Part shown: positions 35,577 to 44,700 of the stretch, piece after piece
Numbering within the stretch: the stretch's first letter is position 1
Layout of the letters: each line of letters starts with the position of its first letter
Source: a bacterium YEK0313
GTDB taxonomy: Bacteria; Pseudomonadota; Alphaproteobacteria; Rhizobiales; Phreatobacteraceae
NCBI GenBank assembly: GCA_000751295.2
Contig: CCMO02000001.1
Coordinates: forward strand, 2,715,501 to 2,779,500
Length of the DNA stretch: 64,000 nt
Direction of reading: 5' to 3'
Notes under the pieces: model-generated
What the model was told of the DNA's origin: nothing
Databases searched by the model: none
The model's input: only the letters and a program-made list of their open reading frames with translations
Position numbers and translations under genes: made by a program

Positions 35577-36308
35577 ATGAAAGAACGCACGCCGCGAATC
35601 CTGGTGGCCGACGACGATCCGGAGATCCGAAAGCTCCTCGCCCGCTACATCGAAGCGCAGTCGTTTCGCGTCCTGCTGGCCTCGAGCTGCGCCGAGCTGC
35701 GGGAACGCCTCGCGACCGACGACATCGATCTCATCATTCTCGACGTCATGCTGCCCGACGGCTCCGGTCTCGATGCCTGCCGCGACCTGCGCGCCGAGCG
35801 AAACACCGTCCCGATCATCCTCCTGACCGCGCTCAAGGAGGATATCGACCGGATCCTCGGCTTGGAAATGGGCGCGGACGACTATCTCGGCAAACCGTTC
35901 AATCCGCGCGAGCTGGTCGCGCGCATTCGCGCCGTCCTGCGGCGGCGCTCCGAGATGACGATGCTGCAGTCGCCGGCCCAGAAGGCCTATCAGTTCGATG
36001 GCCTGGTCGCGAACCCGCAGCTTCGCAGCGTCGTCGACGCGCAGGGCCAGGCCATCGAGCTGACCGGCGCGGAGTTCGATCTCCTGCAGATATTCCTGGA
36101 CCGGCCGGGACGCGTGCTCTCCCGCGATCAGCTTCTCGATCTCACCCATGGCCGCATCGGCAATGTTCTCGATCGGTCGATCGATGTCCTCGTCAGCCGC
36201 CTGCGGCGCAAGCTGGATGCGTCCGAGACCGGCCGCTTGTTCAAGACGGTCCGAAACGGCGGCTATCAGCTCGTCGTCAAGGTCGAGGTCCAGGACCTTT
36301 CGTCGTGA
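35577..36308 (+). CDS. OmpR/PhoB-family response regulator
   Basis: Protein of 243 aa. Receiver domain residues about 7-120 with the acidic pair in VADDDPEI, phospho-acceptor Asp56 in IILDVMLPDGSG, and the Thr/Lys switch in LLTALKE and GKPFNPREL. C-terminal winged helix (about 140-235) with LTGAEFDLLQIFLDRPGRVL, RSIDVLVSRLRRKLD and an FKTVRNGGYQLV wing. No good ribosome site precedes ATG 35577. Its stop overlaps the GTG start of the sensor kinase gene by one reading shift (GTGA), a standard coupled pair. Confidence 0.94.
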   Translation: MKERTPRILVADDDPEIRKLLARYIEAQSFRVLLASSCAELRERLATDDIDLIILDVMLPDGSGLDACRDLRAERNTVPIILLTALKEDIDRILGLEMGADDYLGKPFNPRELVARIRAVLRRRSEMTMLQSPAQKAYQFDGLVANPQLRSVVDAQGQAIELTGAEFDLLQIFLDRPGRVLSRDQLLDLTHGRIGNVLDRSIDVLVSRLRRKLDASETGRLFKTVRNGGYQLVVKVEVQDLSS

Positions 36309-37564
36309 CCACGCTGCGCGCCAAGCTCGCCGTGCTGATTGCCGTGGTCATCATCACGATGGTTACTGTTCTGACCGGCGTGCTCTTCCGCATCTTCAAT
36401 CCGCCGAACGAGCAGCAGGCGGTCGGTCCTCTGGTCGAGCAGGTCCAGTTGCTGGTGCAGGTGGCGCGCACCGGCTCCGATGCGATTGCCGTTCAACAGG
36501 GGCCGGCTGAAGGAAAGGTCGCGGAAGGCATCACCACGTGGCTGCGCGAGGCGCTGGAGACGCGCGGCATGCCGCGGGACGTGGTCGTGTCCTATCGGAA
36601 CGCGGATGACGCCATGATGTTGTCCGTCCCGGTCGAACGGGGGTGGCTCGTCATGCAGATCACCGACTTCCCGCCGCGCATCGGCGTCTTGAACATCCTT
36701 CTCATGTGGTTCGCGCTCATTGCGTTCGGGGCCATAGCCATCGCCCTCTTGTTCGCGGAGCGCATGGTCAAGCCTCTCGTCCTGCTGGAAAGGGCCATCG
36801 AGTCGGTCGGTCCCGATGCCCTGCTGCCCGAGCTGGCGGTCAAGGGGCCTGCCGAAGTGCGCGTCGCCGCGCGGGCGCTCAATGGCCTGTCCTCGCGCCT
36901 GAAGGCCGCGATGGAAAGCCGGATGCGCCTCGTGGCGGCGGCCGGCCACGACCTGCGGACACCGATCACGCGGATGCGCCTAAGGGCCGAGTTCGTCAAG
37001 GATGACGACGAGCGCAGCATGTGGCTCAAGGATATCGAGGAACTCGGGCGCATCGCCGACAGCGCCATCCTGCTCGTTCGCGAGGAGTCCGGGCGCTCGC
37101 CCTCCGAGGAACTCAGGCTGGACGTGCTGATTGCCGAGCTGGCAATCGAGCTCAAGGCCCTGTCATACGACGTGACGCTCACCGCCACCGCCGCCGCGAC
37201 CGTTCGGGCCAGCCATGGCAGCCTCAAGCGCGCCTTCGGGAACCTGATCATCAATGCCGCGACCCATGGCAGGCGGGCCCGGGTCTCGCTCGAGACCGTG
37301 TCCTCGGAGGCGGTGGTCGTCATCGACGACGATGGGCCGGGGATCCCGCAGGAGCTGATCGGCCAGGTCTTCGAGCCGTTCTTTCGCGTCCATCCGTCGC
37401 GGGAGAAGGACAGCCAAGGCGCGGGGCTCGGGCTGACGATCGCATCCGAGATCGTCCAGCGCTGCGGCGGGAGCATCACCATCAGGAACGGCGCGGTGCA
37501 AGGGCTCCTGCAGGTCGTGCGGCTGCCGATGGTCGAGACGCTGCCGCGGCCGGAAGCCGCCTAG
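36305..37564 (+). CDS. Two-component sensor histidine kinase
   Basis: Protein of 419 aa beginning at a GTG fused to the regulator's stop codon. Two membrane segments (about residues 8-28 and 128-150) flank a short periplasmic sensor of about 100 residues. A HAMP linker follows, then HisKA with phospho-acceptor His near residue 215 in GHDLRTPITRMRLRAEF, and HATPase with N-box NLIINAATHG, G1 DDDGPGIPQELIGQVFEPFF and G2 GAGLGLTIASEIV. The architecture is like EnvZ. The signal is unknown. No target gene can be assigned from context. Confidence 0.93.
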   Translation: MTTLRAKLAVLIAVVIITMVTVLTGVLFRIFNPPNEQQAVGPLVEQVQLLVQVARTGSDAIAVQQGPAEGKVAEGITTWLREALETRGMPRDVVVSYRNADDAMMLSVPVERGWLVMQITDFPPRIGVLNILLMWFALIAFGAIAIALLFAERMVKPLVLLERAIESVGPDALLPELAVKGPAEVRVAARALNGLSSRLKAAMESRMRLVAAAGHDLRTPITRMRLRAEFVKDDDERSMWLKDIEELGRIADSAILLVREESGRSPSEELRLDVLIAELAIELKALSYDVTLTATAAATVRASHGSLKRAFGNLIINAATHGRRARVSLETVSSEAVVVIDDDGPGIPQELIGQVFEPFFRVHPSREKDSQGAGLGLTIASEIVQRCGGSITIRNGAVQGLLQVVRLPMVETLPRPEAA

Positions 37565-37834
37565 GAACAGTCTCGCCGAGGCGGTTCTCTGCCATCGCCC
37601 GCACCGGCCGGATCGGACCCGCGGCATCGACGGGTAGGCACGCCGCGCGGGCTCCGCAAGAGTTGGCGCAATAGAGTGTCGGCCTATCCTTGTGGCGGCT
37701 GACGCAAATTCTTCATGTCGTACATGTTGCGACATAAAATGAGCTCGGCTGGAAATATTGGGTCATGCCCGATCACATTCCGGACCAGCTGCGTCGGCTA
37801 TCAGTCCTGCCGGAACGTTGGCGAGGAGGGCCGA

Positions 37835-38851
37835 GTGGTCCGGGACAGTGCACTGGAAATATCGGGACGTTGCGGCGGGCGGCCCCAGCATGGGCGCGAA
37901 GCAGGGCGATCGTCCTCCTGGCTGGCGGCGGCGGCGCGGCGCACGCTGCGCCTCGGCGTCCGGACGGAACCTGCGGCCTGGTCGTGTCGATATCCGCCCG
38001 TCATCAAGCCGTCGGGCAAGCGCGGCTGGTGTGGCGCCTGGCCGGCCGGACTTGTGGCGCCGCTGCTGCTGGCCGGCTGTGCGTCCGCGCCGCTGGAGCA
38101 GGCGAGCACCCTTCAATCCTACGACAGGCTGACGGAAGCGAACGGCCTGGTGACACGATCGCGATTGCGCGTCGACGAGGCCGCGATACGGGACGCGAAG
38201 ACGGTCCAGATCGTGCCGACCTCGTTTGGCGCGGGCACCTTGAGAGTTCCCCTCAATGCCGAACAGCGTCGCCTGGTCGCCAATGCCGTCGACAGGGCCC
38301 TCTGCGCCGGGCTCAGCGAGCGGTTCCAGGTCGTCGGGCCGGGACAGCCCGCGGACCTCACCATCCGCGCTCTCGTGACCCATGTGACGCCCACCGACAC
38401 GCTCGCCGTGGGCGCTTCGCGCGGCGCCGCCATCGCCAAGATGGTCCTCCTTCCCGGCGTCCCCGTCCCGGTGCCACGCATTCCCATCGGAATGGGCACC
38501 CTCAGCCTCGAAGCCGAGGCCCTGGATCTGAAGGGCGATCAGAAGGCGGCCATGATCTGGGCGCGCGGCGCCCACATGGTCGGATCCGGGCGCATGGCCG
38601 TGGAGGGCGATGCCTACACCCTGGCCTCGGAGTTCGGATACGATTTCAGCAGGCTGCTCGTCACCGGCCGGTCGCCGTTCGGCCAACTGCCGGCGCTTCC
38701 CTCCGCCCACCAGATCTCCACCTCATTGGGCGGGGCGGCGGCCAGCCGGGCCTGCGAAGCCTTCGGGCGCAATCCCGGCCTTGTCGGGTTCATGGGCGGG
38801 CAGCTCGGCCTTCCTCCCGGCTGGACCGACAAGGGGGCGGTGGCGCGCTGA
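37835..38851 (+). CDS. DUF3313-like lipoprotein, start uncertain
   Basis: The frame contains a clear lipobox, GLVAPLLLAGCASAPLEQ (Cys codon 38078-38080), followed by a domain of about 255 residues with TFGAGTLRVPLN-like and ADLTIRALVTHVTP segments resembling DUF3313 outer-membrane-type lipoproteins. No ATG, GTG or TTG lies at normal signal-peptide distance before the lipobox. The best supported start is GTG 37835 with GAGGAGGG just upstream, but that gives an abnormal 81-residue leader. ATGs further up (37715, 37739) are worse. A sequence error or a genuinely odd N-terminus are both possible. It stands alone after the sensor kinase. The mature part is confident, the start is not. Confidence 0.65.
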   Translation: MVRDSALEISGRCGGRPQHGREAGRSSSWLAAAARRTLRLGVRTEPAAWSCRYPPVIKPSGKRGWCGAWPAGLVAPLLLAGCASAPLEQASTLQSYDRLTEANGLVTRSRLRVDEAAIRDAKTVQIVPTSFGAGTLRVPLNAEQRRLVANAVDRALCAGLSERFQVVGPGQPADLTIRALVTHVTPTDTLAVGASRGAAIAKMVLLPGVPVPVPRIPIGMGTLSLEAEALDLKGDQKAAMIWARGAHMVGSGRMAVEGDAYTLASEFGYDFSRLLVTGRSPFGQLPALPSAHQISTSLGGAAASRACEAFGRNPGLVGFMGGQLGLPPGWTDKGAVAR

Positions 38852-39193
38852 AACCATCTCGGCGAGGGAGCCGCCCGCCATGTCGGCGTCGTCGGCACGA
38901 GCGGGCGTTCCCGCATCCAGATCGCCCGGCAATATCGGTTTCAGCAGCGCGGCGATGGCGTACCGGAAGGGCCCTCCTCGTGATCGTGCTGCGCAGGAAA
39001 CAGTCCGGCCGAGCGGTTGGGAAGACCAAGCTGTGCGGCCGGCACGCTGATCCAGGCAGCGGGCTGGCCTGACAGGAACCGCGCACATTCGGCCACGAGG
39101 ACGGCGTCGCCGGGGTCGGGGGCAGCGCGTCGCGCGCGGCGCATTGTGAGTGCGCCGTTTTGACTGGGTGTCGGATCTTCGATCTTCAGCTCG
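38852..39193. other. Intergenic region with no recognised feature
   Basis: Convergent spacer of 342 bases between the lipoprotein gene and the small membrane protein. Short open frames here have no recognisable domain, start site or codon pattern and are not called. Confidence 0.4.
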
Positions 39194-39508
39194 TTACCTG
39201 TCTTCGGCTTTGCGACGGCGCTCGATGTCTTCGGGCTCCTTCCGATCGATCGTGGTCAATTCGTCTTTCGCTCGGGCATTTGCCCGCAGCAATTCATCGA
39301 GCTTGGCTTGCAGCGCCTGCGTGTCGCGGTATTCCGAGCGCTGAATGAACAGCGTCATCGCCCAGGTCGCCAGCGTGGCAAAGCCATGCCAATCGAGGGT
39401 TTCTCGTTCCAGGATCAGCCACAAGGCGGCATAGCCGATGAGGATCAGGAACGCCCATGGCCGCGCAGCGGCCGTGCCGAGATGGGTCAGAATACTGGCG
39501 CTGTTCAT
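39194..39508 (-). CDS. Small membrane protein, low-affinity iron permease-like family
   Basis: Protein of 104 aa: one or two hydrophobic segments (RPWAFLILIGYAALWLILER, and LATLATWAMTLFIQRSEYRD) and a charged coiled-coil tail (LDELLRANARAKDELTTIDR). The pair HGFATLATWAMTLFIQR and the tail match the short bacterial proteins annotated as low-affinity iron permeases. That name comes from a remote fungal relation and transport has not been shown for the family. ATG 39508 has GGAGG 7 bases upstream; longer frames to 39622 lack support. It is monocistronic. Confidence 0.75.
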   Translation of the reverse strand: MNSASILTHLGTAAARPWAFLILIGYAALWLILERETLDWHGFATLATWAMTLFIQRSEYRDTQALQAKLDELLRANARAKDELTTIDRKEPEDIERRRKAEDR

Positions 39509-39845
39509 GCCTACGCCTCCGGTTTGCTGAGCTATCAACTGCCGAAGGCGATGTCGGTTCGCGCGAGCGGAGCAGCGTCGGAGAGCCGATGGCACGATGA
39601 CGAAGCCGGTCATCGCCCGCACCGCGGTTGTGGCGCCTTCGGCGAGCGACCTCGATGGTCGTATCGCGTGCGCACGCGATCACCTCCTGCGGCGACGGTC
39701 CGAAGGCTTGGGGGTGAGCGGGGTCCGCAATCCGGTCAGTGCTTGGTCGCCGCGATCGTATCGCCGGCACTGGAGGTCGCCGTTTCTGTCTGGCGTCGTC
39801 CGCAAGGCAAAGCGTTCATTTCCAGGAAACCGCTGGTCGTGCACA

Positions 39846-39863
39846 CACATGCGCGCGCATGTG
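39846..39863. repeat. 18-bp perfect palindrome within a 29-nt alternating purine-pyrimidine run
   Basis: CACATGCGC is followed directly by its reverse complement GCGCATGTG. From 39838 to 39866 purines and pyrimidines alternate without a break, a composition prone to Z-DNA or cruciform formation. It lies in the 605-base non-coding stretch 39509-40113, which otherwise shows only the nrdJ terminator. Confidence 0.6.
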
Positions 39864-39973
39864 CGCTTCTGCTCGAATTCCTCAAGCAAAGCTGGCGGAT
39901 GGCTCGATCTCGGGGATGCCGGCGTGGCTTCGGCGACAATGGCAAGGCTTGCCGTGTCGAGCGGCCGATGTCG

Positions 39974-40003
39974 AAAAAAAAGGGGGCTTCGCTTGAAGCC
40001 CCC
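39974..40003 (-). terminator. Rho-independent terminator of nrdJ
   Basis: On the minus strand a nine-base stem (GGGGGCTTC/GAAGCCCCC, 40003-39982) with a four-base loop is followed by eight T residues (39981-39974). It lies about 110 bases after the nrdJ stop codon. Confidence 0.9.
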
Positions 40004-40113
40004 TCCTTGCCCGAGCCTGCCAGTTCGTCCGGGACATCCATGGGTGATTTTGGGACAAATCACCGACGTTTGCGGACGAGTTTCGGGTGGCTGGTCAGCT
40101 AACGGTCGAAAGC

Positions 40114-43100
40114 TCAGCTGCAGCCCGTCGTCGAGCCGCAGGTGTCGCACTTCAGGCAGGTGCCGTTGCGCACCATGGTGAAGTTCGAGCATTCCGGGCA
40201 GGCATCGCCGACATAGCCGCGGAGCTTGGCCTCGGCGCGCCGGTCGGCGGTGGTCCGCTCGGCCTGCGGCGCGGCGGCCGGGGCCTGATCGAACAGCGTG
40301 CCGAGGGCAGGGGAGACGGCGGCCGCCACCTCCTCCTTCAGCGCGGTCGCGCCCTGGGTCCGCATGGTCACGACCGTGCCGGTGCCGCGGGCGTCGTTGG
40401 CGAGCGTGCCCGGGCCGATGGCCGGGGCCTGGGCGCCGGTCGAGACGACCGTGAACTTGTCGGTCTTGCCGCGCACCAGGCCCTTGGACAGCACGCTCTT
40501 GGTGCCCTCGGTCGCGCCGGTGCCGAGCGCGTCGTAGCGGCTCTCGCCCGGATCGACATGGCCGAGATCGAAGCGGCCGAGATAGCTCACCGCCAGTTCG
40601 CGGAACACGTAGTCGAGGATCGAGGTCGCGTATTTGATCGTGTCGTTGCCCTGCACCGGGCCGGCGGGCTCGAAGCGGGTGAAGGTGAAGGCGTCGACAT
40701 ATTCGTCGAGGGGCACGCCATATTGCAGGCCGAGCGAGATGGCGATGGCGAAATTGTTGAGCAGCGAGCGGAGCGCCGCGCCCTCCTTGTGCATGTCGAT
40801 GAAGATCTCGCCGATGCGGCCGTCGTCATATTCGCCGGTGCGCAGATAGACCTTGTGGCCGCCGACCACCGCCTTCTGGGTATAGCCCTTGCGGCGGTCC
40901 GGCATCTTCTCGCGCTCGCGCACCACCTGGACGCGCTCGACCACCTTCTCGACGATGCGCTCGGCGAGCGCCGCAGCGCGCGCTGTCTGCGGCTTCTCCA
41001 GGAACTCCTCGACGCCGTCCTCGTCCTCCTCGTCCTCGATGAGCTGGGCGTTCAGCGGCTGCGACAGCTTGGAGCCGTCGCGATAGAGCGCATTGGCCTT
41101 GAGCGCCAGCTTCCACGACAGCATGTAGGCCGCCTTGCAGTCCTCGACCGTCGCCTCGTTCGGCATGTTGATGGTCTTGGAGATGGCGCCCGAGATGAAC
41201 GGCTGGGCCGCCGCCATCATGCGGATGTGGCTTTCCACCGAGAGATAGCGCTTGCCCTTGCGGCCGCAGGGATTGGCGCAGTCGAACACCGGATAGTGCT
41301 CGACCTTCAGGTGCGGCGCGCCTTCCAGCGTCATGGCGCCGCAGACATGCTCGTTGGCCGCCTCGATGTCCTTCTTGGAGAAGCCGAGCCGGGCGAGCAG
41401 CTCGAAGCCGGGCGCATTGTATTCCTCGGCCGGAATGCCCAGCGTGCGGGCGAGGAAGTCCTCGCCGAGCGTCCACTTGTTGAACACGAACTTGATGTCG
41501 AAGGCGGTCTTCAGCTGCGCCTGGACCTTGGCCAGCGCCTCCTCGGTGAAACCCTTGGCCTTCAGCGTCGCCGTGTTGATCGCCGGCGCCTGGGCGAGCG
41601 AGCCGTGGCCCACCGCATAGGCTTCGATCTCGCCGATGGCCGCTTCCGAATAGCCGAGCGAGCGCAGCGCGTCCGGCACGGCCCGGTTGATGATCTTGAA
41701 ATAGCCGCCGCCGGCGAGCTTCTTGAACTTCACCAGCGCGAAGTCGGGCTCGATGCCGGTGGTGTCGCAATCCATGACCAGGCCGATCGTGCCGGTCGGC
41801 GCGATCACCGAGACCTGCGCATTGCGATAGCCATGCTTCTCGCCGAGCGCGAGCGCCTCGTCCCAGGCGCGGGTGGCATGGGCAACCAGCGTCCGGTCGG
41901 GGCAGTTGGCATGGTCGAGCGCCACCGGGTTGACCGAGAGGCCCTCATAGCCCGCCGTCTCGCCATGGGCCGCGCGGCGATGGTTGCGGATGACCCGCAG
42001 CATGTGCTCGCGGTTCGGCGCATAGCCCGGGAACGGGCCGAGCTCGCCGGCCATCTCGGCCGAGGTGCGGTAGGCGACGCCGGTCATGATGGCGGTGAGG
42101 GCGCCGGCCAGCGCCCGGCCCTCGGCGCTGTCATAGGCGATGCCCATGGTCATCAGCAGGCCGCCGATATTGGCATAGCCGAGGCCGAGCGTGCGATATT
42201 CGTAGGAGAGTTCGGCGATCTGGCGCGAGGGGAACTGCGCCATCAGCACCGAGATTTCCAGGACGACCGACCAGAGCCGGCACAGGTGCTCGTAGCCCTC
42301 GACGTCGAACAGGCGCGTGCCGGTATCGTAGAACTGCAGGAGATTGGCGGACGCCAGGTTGCAGGCCGTGTCGTCGAGGAACATGTATTCCGAGCACGGA
42401 TTGGACGCCCGGATCGGTCCCGCCGACGGGCAGGTGTGCCAGTCGTTCATCGTCGTGTTGAAATGCAGGCCCGGATCAGCCGAGGCCCAGGCGGCATGGC
42501 CGATCTTCTCCCAGAGCTCGCGGGCCTTCAGCGTCTTCACCGGCTTGCCGGTGATGCGCGCGATCAGGTTCCAGTCGCCGTCGGTTTCCACCGCGCGCAG
42601 GAAGTCGTCCTTCAGCGACACGGAATTGTTCGAGTTCTGGCCGGCGACCGTCAGATAGGCGTCGGAATCCCAGTCCGTGTCATAGGTCGGGAACTCGATG
42701 TCCTTGTAGCCCTGGCGGGCGAACTGGATCACCCGCTTGATGTAGTTGTCGGGCACCATGGCCTTGCGCGCGGCCTTGATCTCGCGCTTCAGCGCCGGGT
42801 TCATGGCCGGGTCGAAGCAGCCGTCGCCATCGCCCTCGCAGTTCACGCAGGCCTTCATGATGGCCTTGAGGTGCCGGGCATTGATCTTCGAGCCGGTGAC
42901 GAGGCTCGCCACCTTCTGCTCCTCGATCACCTTCCAGTCGATATAGGCTTCGATGTCGGGATGGTCGGCATCGACCACCACCATCTTGGCGGCGCGGCGC
43001 GTCGTGCCGCCGGACTTGATCGCGCCCGCCGCGCGGTCACCGATCTTCAGGAAGCTCATCAGGCCGGACGAGCGGCCGCCGCCGGCGAGCTTCTCGCCCT

Positions 43101-43821
43101 CGCCGCGCAGGTAGGAGAAGTTCGAGCCGGTGCCGGAGCCGTATTTGAACAGGCGCGCCTCGCGCACCCAAAGGTCCATGATGCCGCCCTCGTTGACGAG
43201 GTCGTCGGCGACCGACTGGATGAAGCAGGCATGCGGCTGCGGATGCTCGTAGGCCGACTTCGACTTGGTGAGCTTGCCGGTCTCGAAATCGACGTAGTAG
43301 TGGCCCTGGCCGGGGCCGTCGATGCCATAGGCCCAGTGCAGGCCGGTGTTGAACCATTGCGGCGAGTTCGGCGCGACCATCTGCATGGCCAGCATGTAGC
43401 GCAGCTCGTCGAAGAAGGCCTGGGCATCGGCCTCGGCTTCGAAATAGCCACCCTTCCAGCCCCAATAGGTCCATGTGCCGGCGAGCCGGTCGAAGACCTG
43501 GGTGGACGAGGTCTCGCCGACCCAGCGCTCCTTCTCCGGCAGTTCCTTCAGCGCCTTGTCGTCGGCGGCCGAGCGCCACAGCCAGGACGGGACCGTGCTC
43601 TCTTCGACCTTCTTCAGGCGCGCCGGCACGCCGGCCTTGCGGAAATATTTCTGCGCCAGGATGTCGGCGGCCACCTGGCTCCAGGCATCGGGCACCGAGA
43701 TGCCTTCGAGGCGGAACACGATCGACCCATCGGGATTGCGGATCTCCGATGTCGCCGACCGGAACGCGATGTCTGCATAGGGCGACTGGCCCGCCTTGGT
43801 GTATCGCCGTTCGATGCGCAT
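40114..43821 (-). CDS. nrdJ: Vitamin B12-dependent (class II) ribonucleotide reductase
   Basis: Protein of 1235 aa that reduces ribonucleotides to deoxyribonucleotides with adenosylcobalamin, without needing oxygen. Visible landmarks are an N-terminal substrate-site region (WFNTGLHWAYGIDGPGQGHY), a loop with GTGSNFSYLRGEGEKLAGGG, the NSNNSVSLKDDFLRAVETDG segment, the ASNPCSEYMFLDDTACNLAS active-site block, and APTGTIGLVMDCDTTGIEPD. The C-terminus carries a zinc-ribbon-like pair, GDACPECSNFTMVRNGTCLK, then CDTCGSTTGC, containing the cysteines that reload the active site. The long form with this tail is typical of alphaproteobacteria. It is monocistronic, with a terminator downstream and a predicted promoter at 44185-44214. 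No cobalamin riboswitch was found in its leader. Confidence 0.96.
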   Translation of the reverse strand: MRIERRYTKAGQSPYADIAFRSATSEIRNPDGSIVFRLEGISVPDAWSQVAADILAQKYFRKAGVPARLKKVEESTVPSWLWRSAADDKALKELPEKERWVGETSSTQVFDRLAGTWTYWGWKGGYFEAEADAQAFFDELRYMLAMQMVAPNSPQWFNTGLHWAYGIDGPGQGHYYVDFETGKLTKSKSAYEHPQPHACFIQSVADDLVNEGGIMDLWVREARLFKYGSGTGSNFSYLRGEGEKLAGGGRSSGLMSFLKIGDRAAGAIKSGGTTRRAAKMVVVDADHPDIEAYIDWKVIEEQKVASLVTGSKINARHLKAIMKACVNCEGDGDGCFDPAMNPALKREIKAARKAMVPDNYIKRVIQFARQGYKDIEFPTYDTDWDSDAYLTVAGQNSNNSVSLKDDFLRAVETDGDWNLIARITGKPVKTLKARELWEKIGHAAWASADPGLHFNTTMNDWHTCPSAGPIRASNPCSEYMFLDDTACNLASANLLQFYDTGTRLFDVEGYEHLCRLWSVVLEISVLMAQFPSRQIAELSYEYRTLGLGYANIGGLLMTMGIAYDSAEGRALAGALTAIMTGVAYRTSAEMAGELGPFPGYAPNREHMLRVIRNHRRAAHGETAGYEGLSVNPVALDHANCPDRTLVAHATRAWDEALALGEKHGYRNAQVSVIAPTGTIGLVMDCDTTGIEPDFALVKFKKLAGGGYFKIINRAVPDALRSLGYSEAAIGEIEAYAVGHGSLAQAPAINTATLKAKGFTEEALAKVQAQLKTAFDIKFVFNKWTLGEDFLARTLGIPAEEYNAPGFELLARLGFSKKDIEAANEHVCGAMTLEGAPHLKVEHYPVFDCANPCGRKGKRYLSVESHIRMMAAAQPFISGAISKTINMPNEATVEDCKAAYMLSWKLALKANALYRDGSKLSQPLNAQLIEDEEDEDGVEEFLEKPQTARAAALAERIVEKVVERVQVVREREKMPDRRKGYTQKAVVGGHKVYLRTGEYDDGRIGEIFIDMHKEGAALRSLLNNFAIAISLGLQYGVPLDEYVDAFTFTRFEPAGPVQGNDTIKYATSILDYVFRELAVSYLGRFDLGHVDPGESRYDALGTGATEGTKSVLSKGLVRGKTDKFTVVSTGAQAPAIGPGTLANDARGTGTVVTMRTQGATALKEEVAAAVSPALGTLFDQAPAAAPQAERTTADRRAEAKLRGYVGDACPECSNFTMVRNGTCLKCDTCGSTTGCS

Positions 43822-44184
43822 CGTTCTCGTCCTTCATCTCTTGGCCGGGAACTGTGCTCCCGGTCCGCCCCGCGGTCCATGCCCTGGATCCCGCGTCGGC
43901 CCGGTTGTTCCGGGCCCGCTTGCCGCCGTGGCCTGCAGATCCCCGCTCTCCACAGGAGCCGGGACCCGAGAGGCCAACTCATCCCGTCCAGGCGTCGTTC
44001 CGCGGCCAGTGCCGGGGACGAAGCTCCGCCCTCCGCCGGCCTCGCGCCGTTGCGGGCGCGCGCCACCGGATGACGAAGACAATTCTTCCGGCCACGCGGC
44101 GCGGGGGGCGCTTGCGTCAGCTCGGAAACCGTCTGGGGATTTGGTGCGTCAGGAACTTGGAACAGACCCGCCGAACCGAAATCC

Positions 44185-44214
44185 AAGGTAAGCGGCATGC
44201 CTTCATGTCGTCAA
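44185..44214 (-). promoter_or_regulatory. Predicted promoter of nrdJ
   Basis: On the minus strand TTGACG (44214-44209) and TACCTT (44190-44185) are 18 bases apart, giving a start near 44178 and a leader of about 355 bases before ATG 43821. The long leader is unexplained. Predicted by eye only. Confidence 0.4.
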
Positions 44215-44238
44215 GATATAGAGGGCAGGGGTAAACAG

Positions 44239-44253
44239 ACCACTAAATGTGGT
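44239..44253. promoter_or_regulatory. Inverted repeat ACCAC-N5-GTGGT upstream of nrdJ promoter (possible NrdR-type site)
   Basis: A 15-bp dyad with an AT-rich centre lies about 25 bases upstream of the predicted -35. The word AAATGTGGTGG within and beside it recurs at 44415-44425. Dyads with AT-rich centres before nrd genes are often NrdR boxes, but those are normally 16 bp and paired at helical spacing, so the identification is weak. Confidence 0.3.
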
Positions 44254-44582
44254 GGCTCGCCGACGATTTTGAAGGGGAACGTCCTGGGGACGCGAGCAAG
44301 TGTCGGAGATTCCAGGTGGATTCGCCAAGGAAAAATTCACCACGGGTCGACCGGCTCTCCACAGCCGCGTGAAAACCGCCCCCAGATATTCCCAGCCCGG
44401 GACGGAGGCGACCAAAATGTGGTGGTCCTGTGCCCGCGCCGTGACCGCCTTTTCCCGGTTTGTTCGTGCTGACGCAGGGGCACGGAATCGGTTGCCGTGG
44501 CAAGTCAGGTGGAGCGCGGCGGGGAATCGCCCGGACGATTCCCGCGCCCCGATTCGACGGGGTCGCGAGTCGCGGCGGGCGC

Positions 44583-44612
44583 AAACGAAAACGGCCGGGT
44601 CGCCCCGGCCGT
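44583..44612 (-). terminator. Rho-independent terminator of rne
   Basis: On the minus strand ACGGCCGGG and CCCGGCCGT (44612-44591) form a nine-base stem with loop GCGA, followed by TTTTCGTTTG. It lies about 90-100 bases after the end of the RNase E reading frame. Confidence 0.8.
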
Positions 44613-44700
44613 CCGTCGTCGCTGCGATGCCGGACGGGCTTCGATCAGCCCTTCGGCCCTGCGGTTCCACCACGGGTGAACTGTCCGCGGCGCGGACCGT

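Noticed and set aside
38941..39144. Small minus-strand open frame of 67 codons after the lipoprotein gene
   Set aside because: No ribosome site, no domain and composition expected by chance in GC-rich DNA.
40087..44073. Plus-strand open frame of 1328 codons
   Set aside because: It is the antisense shadow of nrdJ: no domain, repetitive Arg/Gly/Leu/Ala composition from high-GC third positions, and the minus strand encodes a full, well-conserved enzyme.
43822..44180. Cobalamin riboswitch in the nrdJ leader
   Set aside because: The long leader before a B12-dependent enzyme made it worth looking, but neither the conserved B12-box core nor the other conserved riboswitch blocks were found on the minus strand.
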